64,000 bases of DNA from Rhyacophila brunnea (lineage: Eukaryota; Arthropoda; Insecta; Trichoptera; Rhyacophilidae). The notes beneath the pieces were generated by a model, which did not search any database, had not been told where the DNA came from, and saw only the letters and a list, made by a program, of their open reading frames with translations. Shown here piece by piece: positions 45,463 to 57,325 of the stretch. The stretch is taken from positions 372,001 through 436,000 of the forward strand of contig JAGYXB010000700.1 of the NCBI GenBank assembly GCA_022495005.1, read 5' to 3'. Numbering within the stretch: the first letter of the stretch is position 1; each line of letters opens with the position of its first letter. Made by a program: the position numbers and the translations under genes.

Positions 45463-45625
45463 CACTGGCGAAGGGAGGATGAAAGCTGTAGAGATCAGAC
45501 GTAACTTTGTCAGACATATTATTGTGTTTTCATTGAAATAACAATACCTATGTAATATAACAGATCTTGTTGATTAGTTTTTAAAATTCAATTAAACCCT
45601 GCACAAACCAAACCATAATAGATAT
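45463..45625 (+). repeat. Family A fragment
   Basis: It has CACTGGCGAAGGGAGGATG, CTTTGTCAGACATATT and AATTAAACCCTGCACAAACC. Confidence 0.5.
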
Positions 45626-45629
45626 CATA

Positions 45630-46515
45630 TCTTAAATTATACCATCAAATCTTTCATCATTTACGAAACATTTATAAAATTATTACAAGAAATAACGCAA
45701 AAGATACTTAAAAATGCGAAATATGTAGGCTCATCAGCAGAAAATATATAACACATTTGGTTTTAAAAAAATCTTGACTAAATAATGTGCCTTCGCTCCA
45801 CCCCTCTTGGCATTCAGTGGCAAACAGGGCCTTTATCAATATGAAACATGGGCATTCTAGATCTAGTTTGTCCATTTAGATGCCAAAATCAGTTTTTCCA
45901 CAATCAGTCTCTGCCAATTATATAACCAAAACACTGGAGTCCGGCGAAGGAAACCTAAGGAGGGTCTGTCACGGATATGGTACTCCATAATTCACTGTCA
46001 TTCTTTCATAATTGAATTCAAAAGCCATATACTTCGAAAGAGACACCTGAGAAAGTCAAACTATTATGCACATTTTAATAGTAGAGTATTGATTTTTAGT
46101 GTCTTGGAAATTGATATCTTTATTTAGGTACCTACTGGGCACTTTCATGTGAATAATAATAGTAAGTCCACTGAGTGTATTTTTTACGACACCCGGGGCC
46201 AAAGAGACACCTAACTGGTAGCTCTCCTAAACCCAAAATATAAAATTCGATAAATATTATTTATAAAGAAACCTTGCGGCCAATAATTTTAAGTGGTACA
46301 TGTAGTACCTAGATCAATGTTTGTGGCAGACAAAGCAGCTGATCCGATGTAAATACAGTCCAAAATATCGATCAAAATAGGTAAGTAACTATGTCATTGG
46401 AAGAAAATGTATACTATGGACACATTTGTATATAAAAAACCACCCTAGCGTTCAGAAGTGTGATACGAAAATTAATCCTAAAGCATTCGTGGTTGAAATT
46501 TGTACAATACTATAC
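45630..46515. other. No recognisable gene
   Basis: AT-rich spacer without supported features. Confidence 0.35.
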
Positions 46516-46519
46516 AAGA

Positions 46520-46815
46520 CTATTAATCATCATCACTCTGAATCTATCCACTGCTGGATGAAGGCCTCTTCAAGCTTCTTCCACTTCTCTCGGTCATGTG
46601 CGTTGCGTTACCACGTACTTCCGCAGAACTTCATCATTTCATCGATCCAGCGGCCTCTGGGTATACCTTGCGGACGTTTTGTACCTCTTGGATGACTAAA
46701 TTTGTCCAACGATCGTCTCTTCTTCGAACCACGTGTCCAGCGCATCTCCATTTGAGGCTTTTAATGAACTCTATTACATCGCAAACCCTTCTCTGCTTCC
46801 TTAAATAAGACTATT
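46520..46815 (-). mobile_element. RTE-like non-LTR ORF2 C-terminus and tail
   Basis: The minus strand reads LKWRCAGHVVRRRDDRWTNL, then a KVYPEAAG stretch and a REKWKKLEEAFIQQWIDSE end, followed by a TGATGATTAAT tail. A frameshift lies near 46690. Confidence 0.65.
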
Positions 46816-46896
46816 AATTAAACATATTATTGACGTTTTGTAAATTGCCATTTAATATGTTGCTTTTCTGGGGGCCCAAATATGTATTAGCCCAGC

Positions 46897-47187
46897 GGTC
46901 TATTCAATACGCAAGGCCGCTAAAGTGATAGTATATACGGCTAACTAGGGTAAGTTTGTATGGAGTTATTAGCACTTATTGTAACAATTACAATAAGTTG
47001 GTTGGTATTGTTGCAATAAGTGCTATATTTTAACAGTGCGTCTCTTGGCTGTGATAAAATTTAGAACGAGAGCGAGAGAGAGACAGTTTTGACTGATGAG
47101 ATGGCTTACTTAATGTAACAATTATAATACCTCAATACATAATGTATGTAATAAATAATATCACTTTAGCGGCCTTGTGAATAGACC
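46897..47187. mobile_element. Miniature inverted-repeat element just upstream of the RasGAP-like exon
   Basis: The left end GGTCTATTCAATACGCAAGG and the mirrored right end CCTTGTGAATAGACC share GCCGCTAAAGTGATA. It is 291 bp. An inner inverted repeat AGCACTTATTG..CAATAAGTGCT adds a second stem. It ends 215 bp before the candidate start codon. Confidence 0.75.
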
Positions 47188-47385
47188 TGCTGAACCCCTT
47201 AAAGCGTAAATGCGCCCCTGAATCAACAGCGCATAACGCAGTACCGACTGGTACATAACAATATATTTTAACAATTTTCTATGTTCTGCCTAGTCATTAG
47301 ATGGTTGACGACCGCTATCATCTCCAAAACTCAGGAAGTTGTTGCTAGAAAGAGAGGGCGCGCACGGTCGAAACGAGACAAAAGT

Positions 47386-47390
47386 TCAGT
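47386..47390 (+). promoter_or_regulatory. Possible initiator TCAGT upstream of the RasGAP-like exon
   Basis: TCAGT matches the arthropod initiator consensus, but it leaves only about 15 bases of leader. The pentamer is common by chance. Confidence 0.15.
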
Positions 47391-47402
47391 TATGGATTCA
47401 AC

Positions 47403-47457
47403 ATGGCGGAGGATACGCGTAAAGTGCGACATGAGGAACAATTGAAAATAAAAATCG
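47403..47457 (+). CDS. Candidate first coding exon of a RasGAP (RASA2/RASA3/Gap1 type)
   Basis: ATGGCG in a good start context (CAACATGG) opens 18 codons reading MAEDTRKVRHEEQLKIKI, then G followed by a GTACGTG donor. Animal RASA2/RASA3 proteins begin their first C2 domain with a similar charged lead followed by K-I-K-I-G-E-A-K-N-L. The phase-1 junction inside the Gly codon would suit that reading. The stretch from about 47330 to 47970 is richer in CpG than its surroundings, as at a promoter. No continuing exon was found downstream, so the first intron would exceed 16 kb. This is a short match, so a chance reading remains possible. Confidence 0.5.
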
Positions 47458-47459
47458 GT

Positions 47460-48070
47460 ACGTGCAAGTAATTTACAGTGCAATTTTTACCCAGCGCAAT
47501 TATTATTTATGCATAGTTTTAATTTAAACATAGTGTTGCGTGTCGGGTTAGTGTTTCCAGGCGTTTCTACCGTCCTGTCAAAATATGTTGTCACCTCGGT
47601 TTCGTTTTAAACAGGTGGTGACTTGTGTCACATAAGTTGACATAAAACGGAAAATCCAACGAATTCTGCGTAATTACGCATCGCAAACTGTCAAATACTC
47701 ATCGAACCAGCGTGATATACGATAATTTCGGGGTGTAATAACGTTTTCGCGAGGGTATCGGACGTTTTTTGTGCGGACCTAACCCCTTCGTATTGAGATT
47801 TTTTGTTATGAATGAATATGCCTGTGTGTGCATGCCTGCTTATTTGTGTTGTGTTCGCGGCTTGTAAAATGGGCTTCGGCTCATTGCAACTGGCAATTAA
47901 TGCCGATGTATTACGTCTGATGGTTTCTATCCTGTTTTTAGATTGAAACCGTAGCGATCCGCAGTGTTTTCGGTCAGTATTTTTTGACGTTAGGCCGTGT
48001 TGACCCCTCTGCAGGTACCCAACCTTCCTGTCAATTCATTATTTTAACACTTCGTCATTGTTTCGATTCA
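47460..48070. other. CpG-richer start of the putative RasGAP intron 1
   Basis: There is no coding beyond the donor at 47458. CpG dinucleotides are more frequent than in the surrounding sequence up to about 47970. Confidence 0.35.
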
Positions 48071-48077
48071 TTCATAC

Positions 48078-48572
48078 CAGTGACGTCCCTAGACAAAATG
48101 CCGCCCCTAGGCAGCGTCAAAATGCCGCCACATTTTTTATATACTTATAGTATCTTTATCATCCTTTCATGACTCCAATATCTAAGAAACGTGTCATATG
48201 GATACATTACTGACAAAATATATACCACTAAAACATTCAAAATTAAATTTAGATAAGTATAAAAAGCTAATAAATATAATATATGTACTTAATTAAGTTA
48301 GACACCCAAATCACCAAAGTTAGATGTTTTATTTCGTTGATATTTCTGACAGATTTGATTTGTACCATTTAGCATACACAGAGTTATTATTTTCATATCA
48401 TTTTTACTATGCTATTATTGTACAACATGAAAACAAAATAATTTTAGCTATTTATATAATGTAAGTATCATATTTCTATATAATCCAAATGATTCTCCTC
48501 GATTTGCCGCCTTTCGAGTAACTGCCGCCCCCAAGCGGCGCTCAATCTGCCTACCCCCACGGGACGTCACTG
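48078..48572. mobile_element. hAT-type family C element, duplication ATTCATAC
   Basis: It starts CAGTGACGTCCCTAGAC and ends CACGGGACGTCACTG. ATTCATAC lies at 48070-48077 and 48573-48580. It is 495 bp and non-coding. Subterminal GCCGCCCC motifs are common to the family. Confidence 0.92.
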
Positions 48573-48584
48573 ATTCATACACAG

Positions 48585-49200
48585 CGCACTCGTCCAATTT
48601 CTAATCTATGAATGACACAGTCGTTAAATTATTCAAAATGTTACCAATACAATAATTAATTGATATTCCAACGACGTGTTGGTTTATATTTACTAACTGT
48701 GTGCAACTCCTTCATACCTAATATACCTACCTAAAATGTATTCAATTTGACAGTTCGATAAAAATGTCGGATTTTTTCACGAAACATTTTTAACCACTTT
48801 TAAATAAACATCACATACTTTTAAACACTACAATATATTAAAAAAAAATTATATCATTGTGCAAACGATAAAAACTAAAAATTGACACTTCCAATACAAT
48901 TTTTTATAGGTAAATATTTTTCTAGCTACCATTATTTATGGCAAAACAATTTTAAAATTACACAAATCATAATATAGGTTATGAATTATACAGATCAAAG
49001 ATGGGTAAAGCTGCCGTCATGAGCTTTTATGATTATTTTTTTTTACGAAAACAGTTTATTCCATGTAGACAATAATTATAATAAATACCTTTTTCTGTCA
49101 GCGCATAGCCTTTTCGATCCAATAAGTGTTAATTTAAAATTTAATATTTTCATACATTTTGATACATCATTATCACAAACTAAGATTATATTGTGTAATA
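48585..49200. other. No recognisable gene
   Basis: Strongly AT-rich. No feature was seen. Confidence 0.35.
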
Positions 49201-49243
49201 TTAGGTTGGGGTAGGTTAGATTAGGTTAGGTTAGGTTAGGTTG
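49201..49243 (+). repeat. Short (TTAGG)n-like tract
   Basis: TTAGG units run in near tandem, including four in a row, the insect telomere unit. Family G also carries this motif. Confidence 0.7.
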
Positions 49244-49244
49244 A

Positions 49245-49825
49245 AAGATGTTCTAAAGCTGTGTTTATTGTCTATGACCTGCATAGAAAATTTTTGTGCA
49301 ATATTGTGTGTTAGTGATATTTAAAAGATAGTGATTGAACGAATGGCTATCGCTCGATTGCCCTAAAAAACTTGTCAAAATAACTCCACAAGTAGATTGT
49401 GCATACGAGGCTAGAATGCTTGCAGTTTCGATCATTGGGCGACGGATTCAAATTGTTTTTTGTCAATACGGAGATAACACTGTTTAAAATGTGGAAAATA
49501 CGTTACGAGTGTGGTTAATTACAGGTATCTAGTCTTAGATCATTGTTTTACAACACTTGATGGTGATTCCCTAACATGTTCAGTGAGGTTAGGTTGGTAA
49601 CCATAGAGATATTAATAGTCTGTATGTTGGCGAATTAAAAAATGGCAGTCTGTTTTGACATTTAGTTATTGTGTGTGATGCCTAGATTTTTTTTTTACTA
49701 TTTTTATCGAAATATACTCAACTATATAATGATGCTTTGGTGTATTTGGCTGCCGTCCATCTATGTACAATAATATGGTCTCTCCTTTCATAGGCAGTTG
49801 GGGTACATTTGTGTTATAATAAGTA
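49245..49825. other. No recognisable gene
   Basis: No coding or terminal repeats were recognised. Confidence 0.35.
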
Positions 49826-50085
49826 ATGGTTCTTGTCGGTTTACAGGAAATATTTTGAAAGTAGCCGATATACTGGATTATTTGTTAGGTTAGGTTAGGC
49901 TTATATCTTGAATTCATGAATTTTGCCAAAATCAGCTATGAAAATTGAATTAATGTTCATATTGAATCTAATAAAATTGGAGACCGTATAGCATACAGTC
50001 ATCTCTTTCCAATAGAAAGCTCACGGCGAACTGTGCCACGGTGAAATGTTTTATGTACAATTTACATGTAACCGCCAGAAACACC
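49825..50085 (-). repeat. Family G copy
   Basis: It has TTGTCGGTTTACAGGAAATA, GTTAGGTTAGGC, ATTGGAGACCGTATAGCAT and ACGGTGAAATGTTTTATGTA. Confidence 0.65.
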
Positions 50086-50524
50086 CTAACTTTAATTAGG
50101 GTGCTTCCTGAAGAGTAGGATTATGGATTCTGGCATCAGTATCAGTATGGTTATTTAGGTTCGTTACGTTTAGTACCTGTAAGGCGACAGGTGAAAGAAA
50201 GTGCCGACAACAATGGAAGACATTACAGCTTGCATAATTATTAGGCAATTCTGAATGACGCATTATTGGTTTACCATATTAGGTATGACCACCAATATGA
50301 CGTTTTTTAATTGTGGTTATTATTAATTTGTCAAAGACACTTGAAGCAAACCTTCCCTATATAGGCAGAGCCTAAATATAGGAAAGTGAAACTATCCAAG
50401 AAAAGTTTACGATTAGTTAGCTGTAAGTCATTTTGCATTGTATATTCTTTTTTAGGAAACATCATTCGACAAAAATTAATATTCACTTGGTCAATTCCAT
50501 AAATATACATATTTTGAAAATACC

Positions 50525-50830
50525 TCAGGTGAAGGGTGGAGGTGGGCTATTAAGATCCGACACAAATACTGCACAATACATTTTGTCAGTGATAGGTGCA
50601 GATGGTGCTGGTTAGTTTTTAAAAATCAATTAAACCCTGCCTAAATCAAACCATAATAGTTGAGTTTAAATAGTGCACACTTTTTCAGTCATACTTATTT
50701 GTTTTCGTTGAATTAATAATACATATTACAGATGGTGTTGGTTAGTTTTTTTAAATTTATTAAACCCTGCCTACACCAAACCATAATCGATGAAAAATAT
50801 TCTTCTATCTATAAAATATCTAAAATTATG
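50525..50830 (+). repeat. Family A partial copy
   Basis: It has AGGTGAAGGGTGGAGGTGGG, then GTGCTGGTTAGTTTTTAAAA and GTGTTGGTTAGTTTTTTTAA as two internal repeats with CCCTGCCTA..AAACCATAAT. Confidence 0.55.
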
Positions 50831-51139
50831 TATGGCATAACAAACGCAAACGTAACATGACGCAGACAGCTCCGCGACGTAGATGTCAATGTATAGAAGG
50901 CGCACATCACTCAGGTACGAAACAACAGACATAAATAAATGTGTGTCAAAATTGCTGTCAGAAATTGTGGCATGATTCAATGCGTCACTGCATGAAATAT
51001 TGATATTTCTTTAGTCAACAATTCAGCCGCATTAAAAATCGTTGTACAATCATCATCGAGAGCTGTATTACTATAAAATCATTAGGCTTTCTCTTGTTTC
51101 TCGTGTTCAATCAATCGAAAGTCAAACATCAACGATTAT

Positions 51140-51520
51140 ATTAGTTTCTCATGGACATCACGCGACCCCTTTATGAATTCCTGTCGCTTGTCAGTTTTCT
51201 TGCAACTCGTAGCTTCGCTGTATACATCCTGTGGATGGTGTTTGGTATGGTAGGACACTCAAAAAAAGGCAGGCTAGTCAAAACTCTTTTGAGGCATCGG
51301 TTACATCTGTCTGACGGGGTCCAACTTAGATTCTTCATAATAGCTGTGACAAGAGGTTATTCAGTCCACTCTCTTATCTACTTGTTACTTTTACCACTGT
51401 AATAATACTTGATGCTCAGTATACGGTTCCTTTGATTCCTCATAAAGTGATTTAGCTCGCTCCCATAAAGCGGCACCGTCAGAATGCAAGTCTTGAATAG
51501 GCACCAGAATTTATATATTA
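51140..51520 (-). mobile_element. Possible non-LTR RT fragment
   Basis: The minus strand reads CILTVPLYGSELNHF, like the Y-G-S-E of RT thumbs, followed by a degenerate region. This is weak evidence. Confidence 0.3.
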
Positions 51521-52096
51521 TACTAAATAATTTATATATGGCTATACGCTCAAGCTGTACAGCGAGCTTACCTGCGCAAACCAGATTGTATCGGGAAGCC
51601 CGTGCGTTTGGACGGGAAAACTGTAGCTCGCGCAAACCGAAAAGCGCGGTTTTTGTAATATTCGGCTTGCTTGAAATATTGGTTTTGTACAAACTCGGTT
51701 TGTGCGGGAAAAGTAATACATGTGGACGGGATACGGGATACTGTCATAGGTTACGGTGTAAATAATGTAGTAACTCATTCTATGCATTTTCATCCATTCT
51801 TTAATAATATCGCCAGTCAGCTGGACATTCACTTAAATTGTTGAATAAATTTATATTCGAGTGTATGTTTCTTCTTAATAGCATTTGTTTGGCCCACTTG
51901 GATATGCAGCGTTTATTTTGCTTTCGTTTAACCAAAAACAATAGAAAAACGCTGGTGACAAAAACAAATCGTCACTTGCCGACATTGCTGCGATTCCAAT
52001 AAAACAGTATTTTTATGACGACGTCTTCTGTCAAACTTACCTGTGACGTGTGGCCATTACTAAGTGTTTTGTATTTTTTGTACAAACTATACTGCA

Positions 52097-52849
52097 CAGT
52101 AGGGATTCCAATCCCGGGATCCCGAGCTATTTTCGATACCTATGAATCCCGGGATTGATAGACATAATCCCGGGATTTTGGGATTGATTTTTTTATCAAT
52201 TTTTATGGAAAATAAAATAAAAGCGAAAATAAAACAGAAAAAATACTTTTAATAAAAAGTAACTACATTAGAAATAAACTGAGTTTGAATGAAGTATGAT
52301 TTATACCCATGTGTAGGTTGCCGATTCATTTTATTTTTTCACATGAATTATTAAAAATGAGATAGATTGGAAAAAAACAATGCTTCGTTCTTTTAACAAA
52401 GTATTTCTACCATGATATCATACGTTTTACGGCAGTTTCATATTTGGCTGACTAGTTAGATTTATGAAGCGGAAAGGCCATAAGTACGCCATGATTATTT
52501 GCTTTTCTATTTAGCTAATCCATTCATTGTGTCTTTACTATCAGAAACAGCAATCTCATATAAAATTCACATTATTATTCATATTACAATATTATTTACT
52601 TCATTAAACTTATGTATTTCCAGGATTGAACGTATACAATGGTAACAATAAATGTCTTAAATAGTATATAAATTATACTAGATTTATTTTTGACCGATTT
52701 TATCAATGTTATTTGTAAATATAAAAATTTTATATTAACAATGAAAAAAAATGCCAATCCCGGGACCAGTCCCGGGATCCCGGGATTGTCAAATTGAAAT
52801 CCCGAAATCCCGGGATCAGAATTTTGGCTCGGGATTGGATTCCCTACTG
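52097..52849. mobile_element. hAT-like element rich in CCCGGG palindromes
   Basis: It starts CAGTAGGGATTCCAATCCCG and ends GGGATTGGATTCCCTACTG. Repeated ATCCCGGGAT motifs lie at both ends; the middle is AT-rich with no transposase. A direct ACTGCACAG overlaps both edges (52091 and 52845). Confidence 0.7.
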
Positions 52850-53149
52850 CACAGGTAAGTCACTGCCATCTAGCCGGCGCATAATGCTTGAATTCTGATG
52901 TGTCAAAGTCAAACACTGAGAAACGGCTGAGAAACGTTACATTAAAAATGCTGAAACTGAAACCAGTTTGGAAGAGTAAAAATATATATCGGCTTTCGTG
53001 ACAGTGCGTATGGCACTGGCTTTTCATCCGGGAACTTTGGGTTCGCCCGGTGAGGACACGATATATTTATGTGATAATCTCAAAGCCTGGGTTTTTGTGA
53101 TTGTTTCACTTCTATCTGTGATTGGGCATCAAGGCCTGTTTCTTTGTTT

Positions 53150-53230
53150 TTAAATGTCATGTTGTGAACGTCTTAAATTTATAATTTGTAATGTTCACGG
53201 TATGTAACAATAGATAAATTTGAATTATCT
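53150..53230 (+). mobile_element. Jockey-like non-LTR 3' tail
   Basis: AATGTCATGTTGTGAACGTC, TTAAATTTATAATTTGTAAT and a GATAAATTTGAATT tail; no coding remains. Confidence 0.6.
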
Positions 53231-53251
53231 GAAAGAATATATAAGTATGCC

Positions 53252-53400
53252 ACTGGCGAAGGGTGACTTTTGGAAAGAGGTAGGCTGTGGACATCTGATA
53301 AAAAGTGCACACTTGTCAGGAGTACAATAATAAGACTATAGACAAATAAGAAGATAATACGATATTTACTACTAATGAATACACTAATAAATGACAACGA
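53252..53400 (-). repeat. Inverted relative of the 60165-60575 repeat unit
   Basis: The CCACTGGCGAAGGGTGACTT terminus continues into AAATAAGAAGATAATACGAT and ACTACTAATGAAT, the reverse of the 137-bp unit. Confidence 0.6.
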
Positions 53401-53404
53401 CACA

Positions 53405-54010
53405 CTAATTCAATGAAATTTAAAAAACTCACTGACGACATAAAAATGAGCGATGTGTTCAAATTACGTATTTTTCAAAACATGTATATCCATCAAAAAT
53501 CATTAGATAAAATTTCTTATTATTTTAAGAAACAATCTATACGTATTTATTAATATTCGATTAAACGCCCGTAGAAATTATTTAATAATTAATGATTTTG
53601 GACAAATTATGCGCGAATGTTTTAGGCTCTGTGAGAGGAGCTTACCTTATTTCATACAATTCGACAGACTTGCTACGAGACGTAAAGTCCATACGAAAAA
53701 AATTCAGAATTATTTCACACATAATCGGAGCTTTATTTACGTCAAGATAGATGGTGCACTGTGTTATATTTTTGAATACCTTTGCAGATTGTTTTGTAAC
53801 TGTGTAATACTGTAATACATTCCTATATATACGACATCTGTCCTTGGCAAAATAAATTATTTTTATAGAACGTAAAATAATGAAGTGATTAAGTATACAA
53901 ATACCTATGTCAATATGCAATTAAAATATATTTTTCTTAAGAAGGTAGGGTTTAAATAATCGCCTAGTATAGAGTCTTCGCTACTGAAGTATGCATATAT
54001 AATTTATATA
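53405..54010. other. No recognisable gene
   Basis: AT-rich. The two opposite frames around 53609-53920 show no domain. Confidence 0.35.
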
Positions 54011-54024
54011 TCTAATTACCGAAA

Positions 54025-54345
54025 TGGATTCAATGCGCTTAGTAACATTTTATGCTTTCCCGATTTGTTTATATCCCTCTGAGACTTGGACGGTACCAGC
54101 AAGAGAAAGGCGGAAGCTAAATTAGAAAGAGGCTTAAATTTTTTGGTTGTATATAGCCATAGCTCGTAGGAAAAATAATTACCAGGGAAAATTCCTGATA
54201 ATGGGTCAGGCCGGAGAAGACGAGGAAGAGTTCCCTCCGGATGACAGGTCAAATTAAGAATGCCACCAGTTTCCCACTGACAGGCCTAGCATTTCGCTGA
54301 CGTATGCAGCCAAACCGTTGTTCTGTCTAAAAAGAAGTTGTTAAA
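54025..54345 (+). mobile_element. Non-LTR ORF2 C-terminal fragment
   Basis: The plus strand reads MDSMRLVTFYAFPICLYPSE then TWTVPARERRKL, a worn Y-G-x-E-T-W motif. The AKPLFCLKR end is also typical of ORF2 termini. Confidence 0.5.
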
Positions 54346-54479
54346 AGAAAGAGAAACGTTGTATTTATAAAGTTTTTTCTAGGCAACGTTTAACCTAACC
54401 TAACCAATACCATCTGCAATTTGTATTCTTAGTTCAATGAAAACAAGTTAGAGATGGTATGAAGTTTAGTTTGTACTAT

Positions 54480-54955
54480 TGATGTCAAACGCATTCAAAT
54501 TTACCTTTCCTTGGATTTTAGGAACACTTACGGCTCATTTAGATGAGTCACTGCGGATGATCATCCGCAGTGAATTGAATGCAGGCGTTCATTTTTTGTT
54601 TACACGTGTCACCGAAAGTGATATACTCAATTCATTCCAATGTGGCGTCAAGTGAAATTGCGCTGCAGGTTGGAATTCAAACAATTTGTGATTGTTTGTT
54701 ATATGAATGCACAAAATTTCATCGAGAGTAAGAGGAATAGGAAAAAGAGTCGTTGATAGATAAAACCATAAACATGGGATGCAGTGTGCATGTGTGGTGT
54801 GGGTGCGCATGCGCAGTATTTTTGCAATCATCCGTAGTGATCAAAAAATGATCAAAAAGTAGAACCAGTTAACTTTTGATTCCGGATGATCGCTTTCGAT
54901 TATTCGTTGATGAATATGCGTTTACACCACAGAACAGATAATAAATAGAATTCTA
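54480..54955. repeat. Worn element with CGGATGATCATCCG palindrome
   Basis: CTGCGGATGATCATCCGCAG near 54551 and TCCGGATGATCGC near 54891 suggest a small inverted-repeat element. The ends are unclear. A similar stretch lies at 55220-55285. Confidence 0.4.
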
Positions 54956-54959
54956 ATAG

Positions 54960-55215
54960 GCTATATCCCGGTTTTGAATGTGTGAGTGTCCTACGAAATT
55001 GAACCACGCATTATAGACGTGCAATAGCATGAGTAATACACCAATATTAAATGAGCATCGATGCATAAACCGAGAGCAGTTATCAGTATTCGACGTATGT
55101 CGTATTCTTTACACATGTTTAAATTTATCCCGTATTCTTCCTTACTCGAGATCGGTTGCCTGCTTCTCCTTACCCGTAAAGGTATTTTAGTTCCAATTAT
55201 TTCTGAGTTCCTTGG
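54960..55215 (+). repeat. Dispersed repeat family H, copy 3
   Basis: It has CACGCATTATAGACGTGCAA, ACACCAATATTAAATGAGC and TCGGTTGCCTGCTTCTCC. Confidence 0.6.
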
Positions 55216-56026
55216 TTTACACGGCTCACTGGGGATGATTACTTCGTGATGATCGTCGAAAGTGAATCATGTAAACGGGGCTTTAGCTAACTTTTACAAT
55301 TCCTCGTATAGTGTTAACTATTATTGCCATAGAGCGCATTGAATGGATACGTTACGAAAATATTTGAAAAGATAGCATCGTATCAATGAATACAGGCGCA
55401 CATGACAAATATAGTTTTAACACTTTTGATATCATGAGATTTCGAAGCCACATCCTGTCCGGGTACGTAGTCTGAAATCAATCCCCACACGTTGTATTCG
55501 TTATCTACTGTCATTCTATCTATAACTATATGTACACGGTGTTACTAATAAAACATGTCACTTTGGCGATGGGCAGAAAATATGTACCATAACAGTAACC
55601 TATTCTAAAATACTAAAAATGGGCCAAAGAATTTGTACTATTGAAGGAGTCTTAAGCGCAAATTATATTATGGTGCATGTCGTCTACTATCACGTGACGT
55701 CACAGTAAGCTGCCGCTACGGGAAAGAGGTGTGTAATTTCATTTTTCTTGGTGTATAAAATGTTTTCACACTGATTCTGCCATCCCGTAGCATATTTTAA
55801 ACCTTTAAATTAAACGAGCATTGTCAGTTAGCAAAATCAGCCGAAATCACCAGAACAACAATGAGGTCACCTCACGTTGAACTGCACTGCATCGACACCT
55901 GCATAACTCATTGAATGTTTTTATCATCTTCTACATGCCTACACTTTTTCGACTGTCATGTAAAAATCACATTTTTTGTTTTTAGCGGTTGGCACTATGT
56001 ATTTTCTATAAGAATGTTGTTTATTA

Positions 56027-57325
56027 CGAGGGTGGGTCAATAAGTCCTTAGAAAAGCCGACAGGTGGCGCGACTAGTACTGTAAGCGGTTTGTTTTCATG
56101 CAGCGGCACTACCGATTCAGTATGCTGCGAAGTTTCAATCAGATTGGTCGGGTTGTTGTGTGTTTCTCGTACATTTAAAAAAAAAATTTGCTTGTGGAAA
56201 ATGGAAAAATGAAAAATGGAGAAAATTGAGTTTAGAGTTGTTATTAAACATTTTAATATAAAAGGGTTAACAGCAAAGGAAATAAAAAATGAGTTGGATT
56301 TAGTTCACGGCATATCTGCTCCTTCACTTGCAACTATTTATAACTGGTTAAATGAATTTAAACGTGGTCGTACATCAACAAAGGATGAACCACGCTCAGG
56401 GCGTCCTGTAGAGGTGACTACACCAGAAATGATCAATAAAATCCACGATATGGTGTTAAGTGACCGAAGATTAAAGTTGAGTGAGATAATTGAAGTTACA
56501 GGGATCTCAAAAGGTAGCGTCATTTCTATTTTACATGACAAATTGGGCATGAAAAAAATTTCTGCAAGATGGGTGCAGCGTTTGCTCACAGTCGACAATA
56601 AACGCAATAGGGTGGTGGCCTCTAAAGCCCTGTTGTCGCTCATGCAACGCAATCCGGATGAATTTTTTCGTCGCTTTGTGACTGTAGATGAAACATGGAT
56701 ACACCACTATACTCCCGAGACGAAAGAACAGTCAAAGCAGTGGATTGCGAAGGCAAACCATGTCAAAGAAGGCGAAAACCGTAAAATCAGCTGGTAAGGT
56801 TATGGCTACTGTATTTTGGGATGCACGTGAAATTATTTTCGTTGACTATTTGGAAAAAGGAAAAACAATAACAGGGGATTATTATGCATCTTTATTGGAC
56901 CAGCTAAAACAAAATTGAAGAAAAACGGCCTCATTTAAACAGGAAAAAAATCCTCTTTCATCAGGACAATGCCGTGTTCACACATGTTTACGATCAATGG
57001 CTAAAATTGAAGAATTGAAGTTCGAATTGGTCGACCACCCACCGTATTCGCCAGATTTAGCCCCCAGTGACTTTTTCCTTTTCCCAAACTTAAAAAAATG
57101 GCTAAGTGGACAACGTTTTTTTTCAAATGAAGAAGTCATCGATCGGACAAATGCTTATTTTGAGGACCTTCCGAAAACTTATTTTTCTGACGGTTTAAAA
57201 AAAATTGAGAAACGTCTAACCAAGTGTATTGAGCTCCAAGGAGATTATGTTGAGAAATAAAAAAAAAATACAAAAATAAAAACTGTTTTAATGCTTTTTT
57301 CTAAGGAATTATTGACCCACCCTCG
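56027..57325 (+). mobile_element. mariner element, near full length, TA duplication
   Basis: The terminal repeats (29 bp, one mismatch) begin CGAGGGTGGGTCAATAA and are flanked by TA at 56025-56026 and 57326-57327. At 1299 bp it is the size of an intact mariner. The transposase inside is broken. Confidence 0.95.
56216..57260 (+). pseudogene. mariner transposase with three frameshifts
   Basis: ATG at 56216 opens 193 codons with an N-terminal helix-turn-helix (YNWLNEFKRGRTS), SGRPVEVTTPE and the first catalytic Asp in TVDETWIHHY. The frame shifts near 56755, again near 56905 and again near 56993. After the first, KKAKTVKSAGKVMATVFWD is read; after the second, ILFHQDNA with the second Asp; after the third, YSPDLAPSDFF with the third catalytic Asp of the D,D34D type. 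It ends CIELQGDYVEK and a TAA. All three Asp are still legible, so decay is fairly recent, but no full protein can be made. Confidence 0.92.

Noticed and set aside
49201..49243. True telomere end
   Set aside because: Only a short tract of TTAGG units flanked on both sides by ordinary sequence.
51542..51832. Open frames on both strands
   Set aside because: No domain, opposite overlapping frames, and locally repetitive GC-richer sequence; not supported as a gene.
56338..56652. 104-codon minus-strand frame in the mariner
   Set aside because: It is a shadow of the transposase frame on the other strand.
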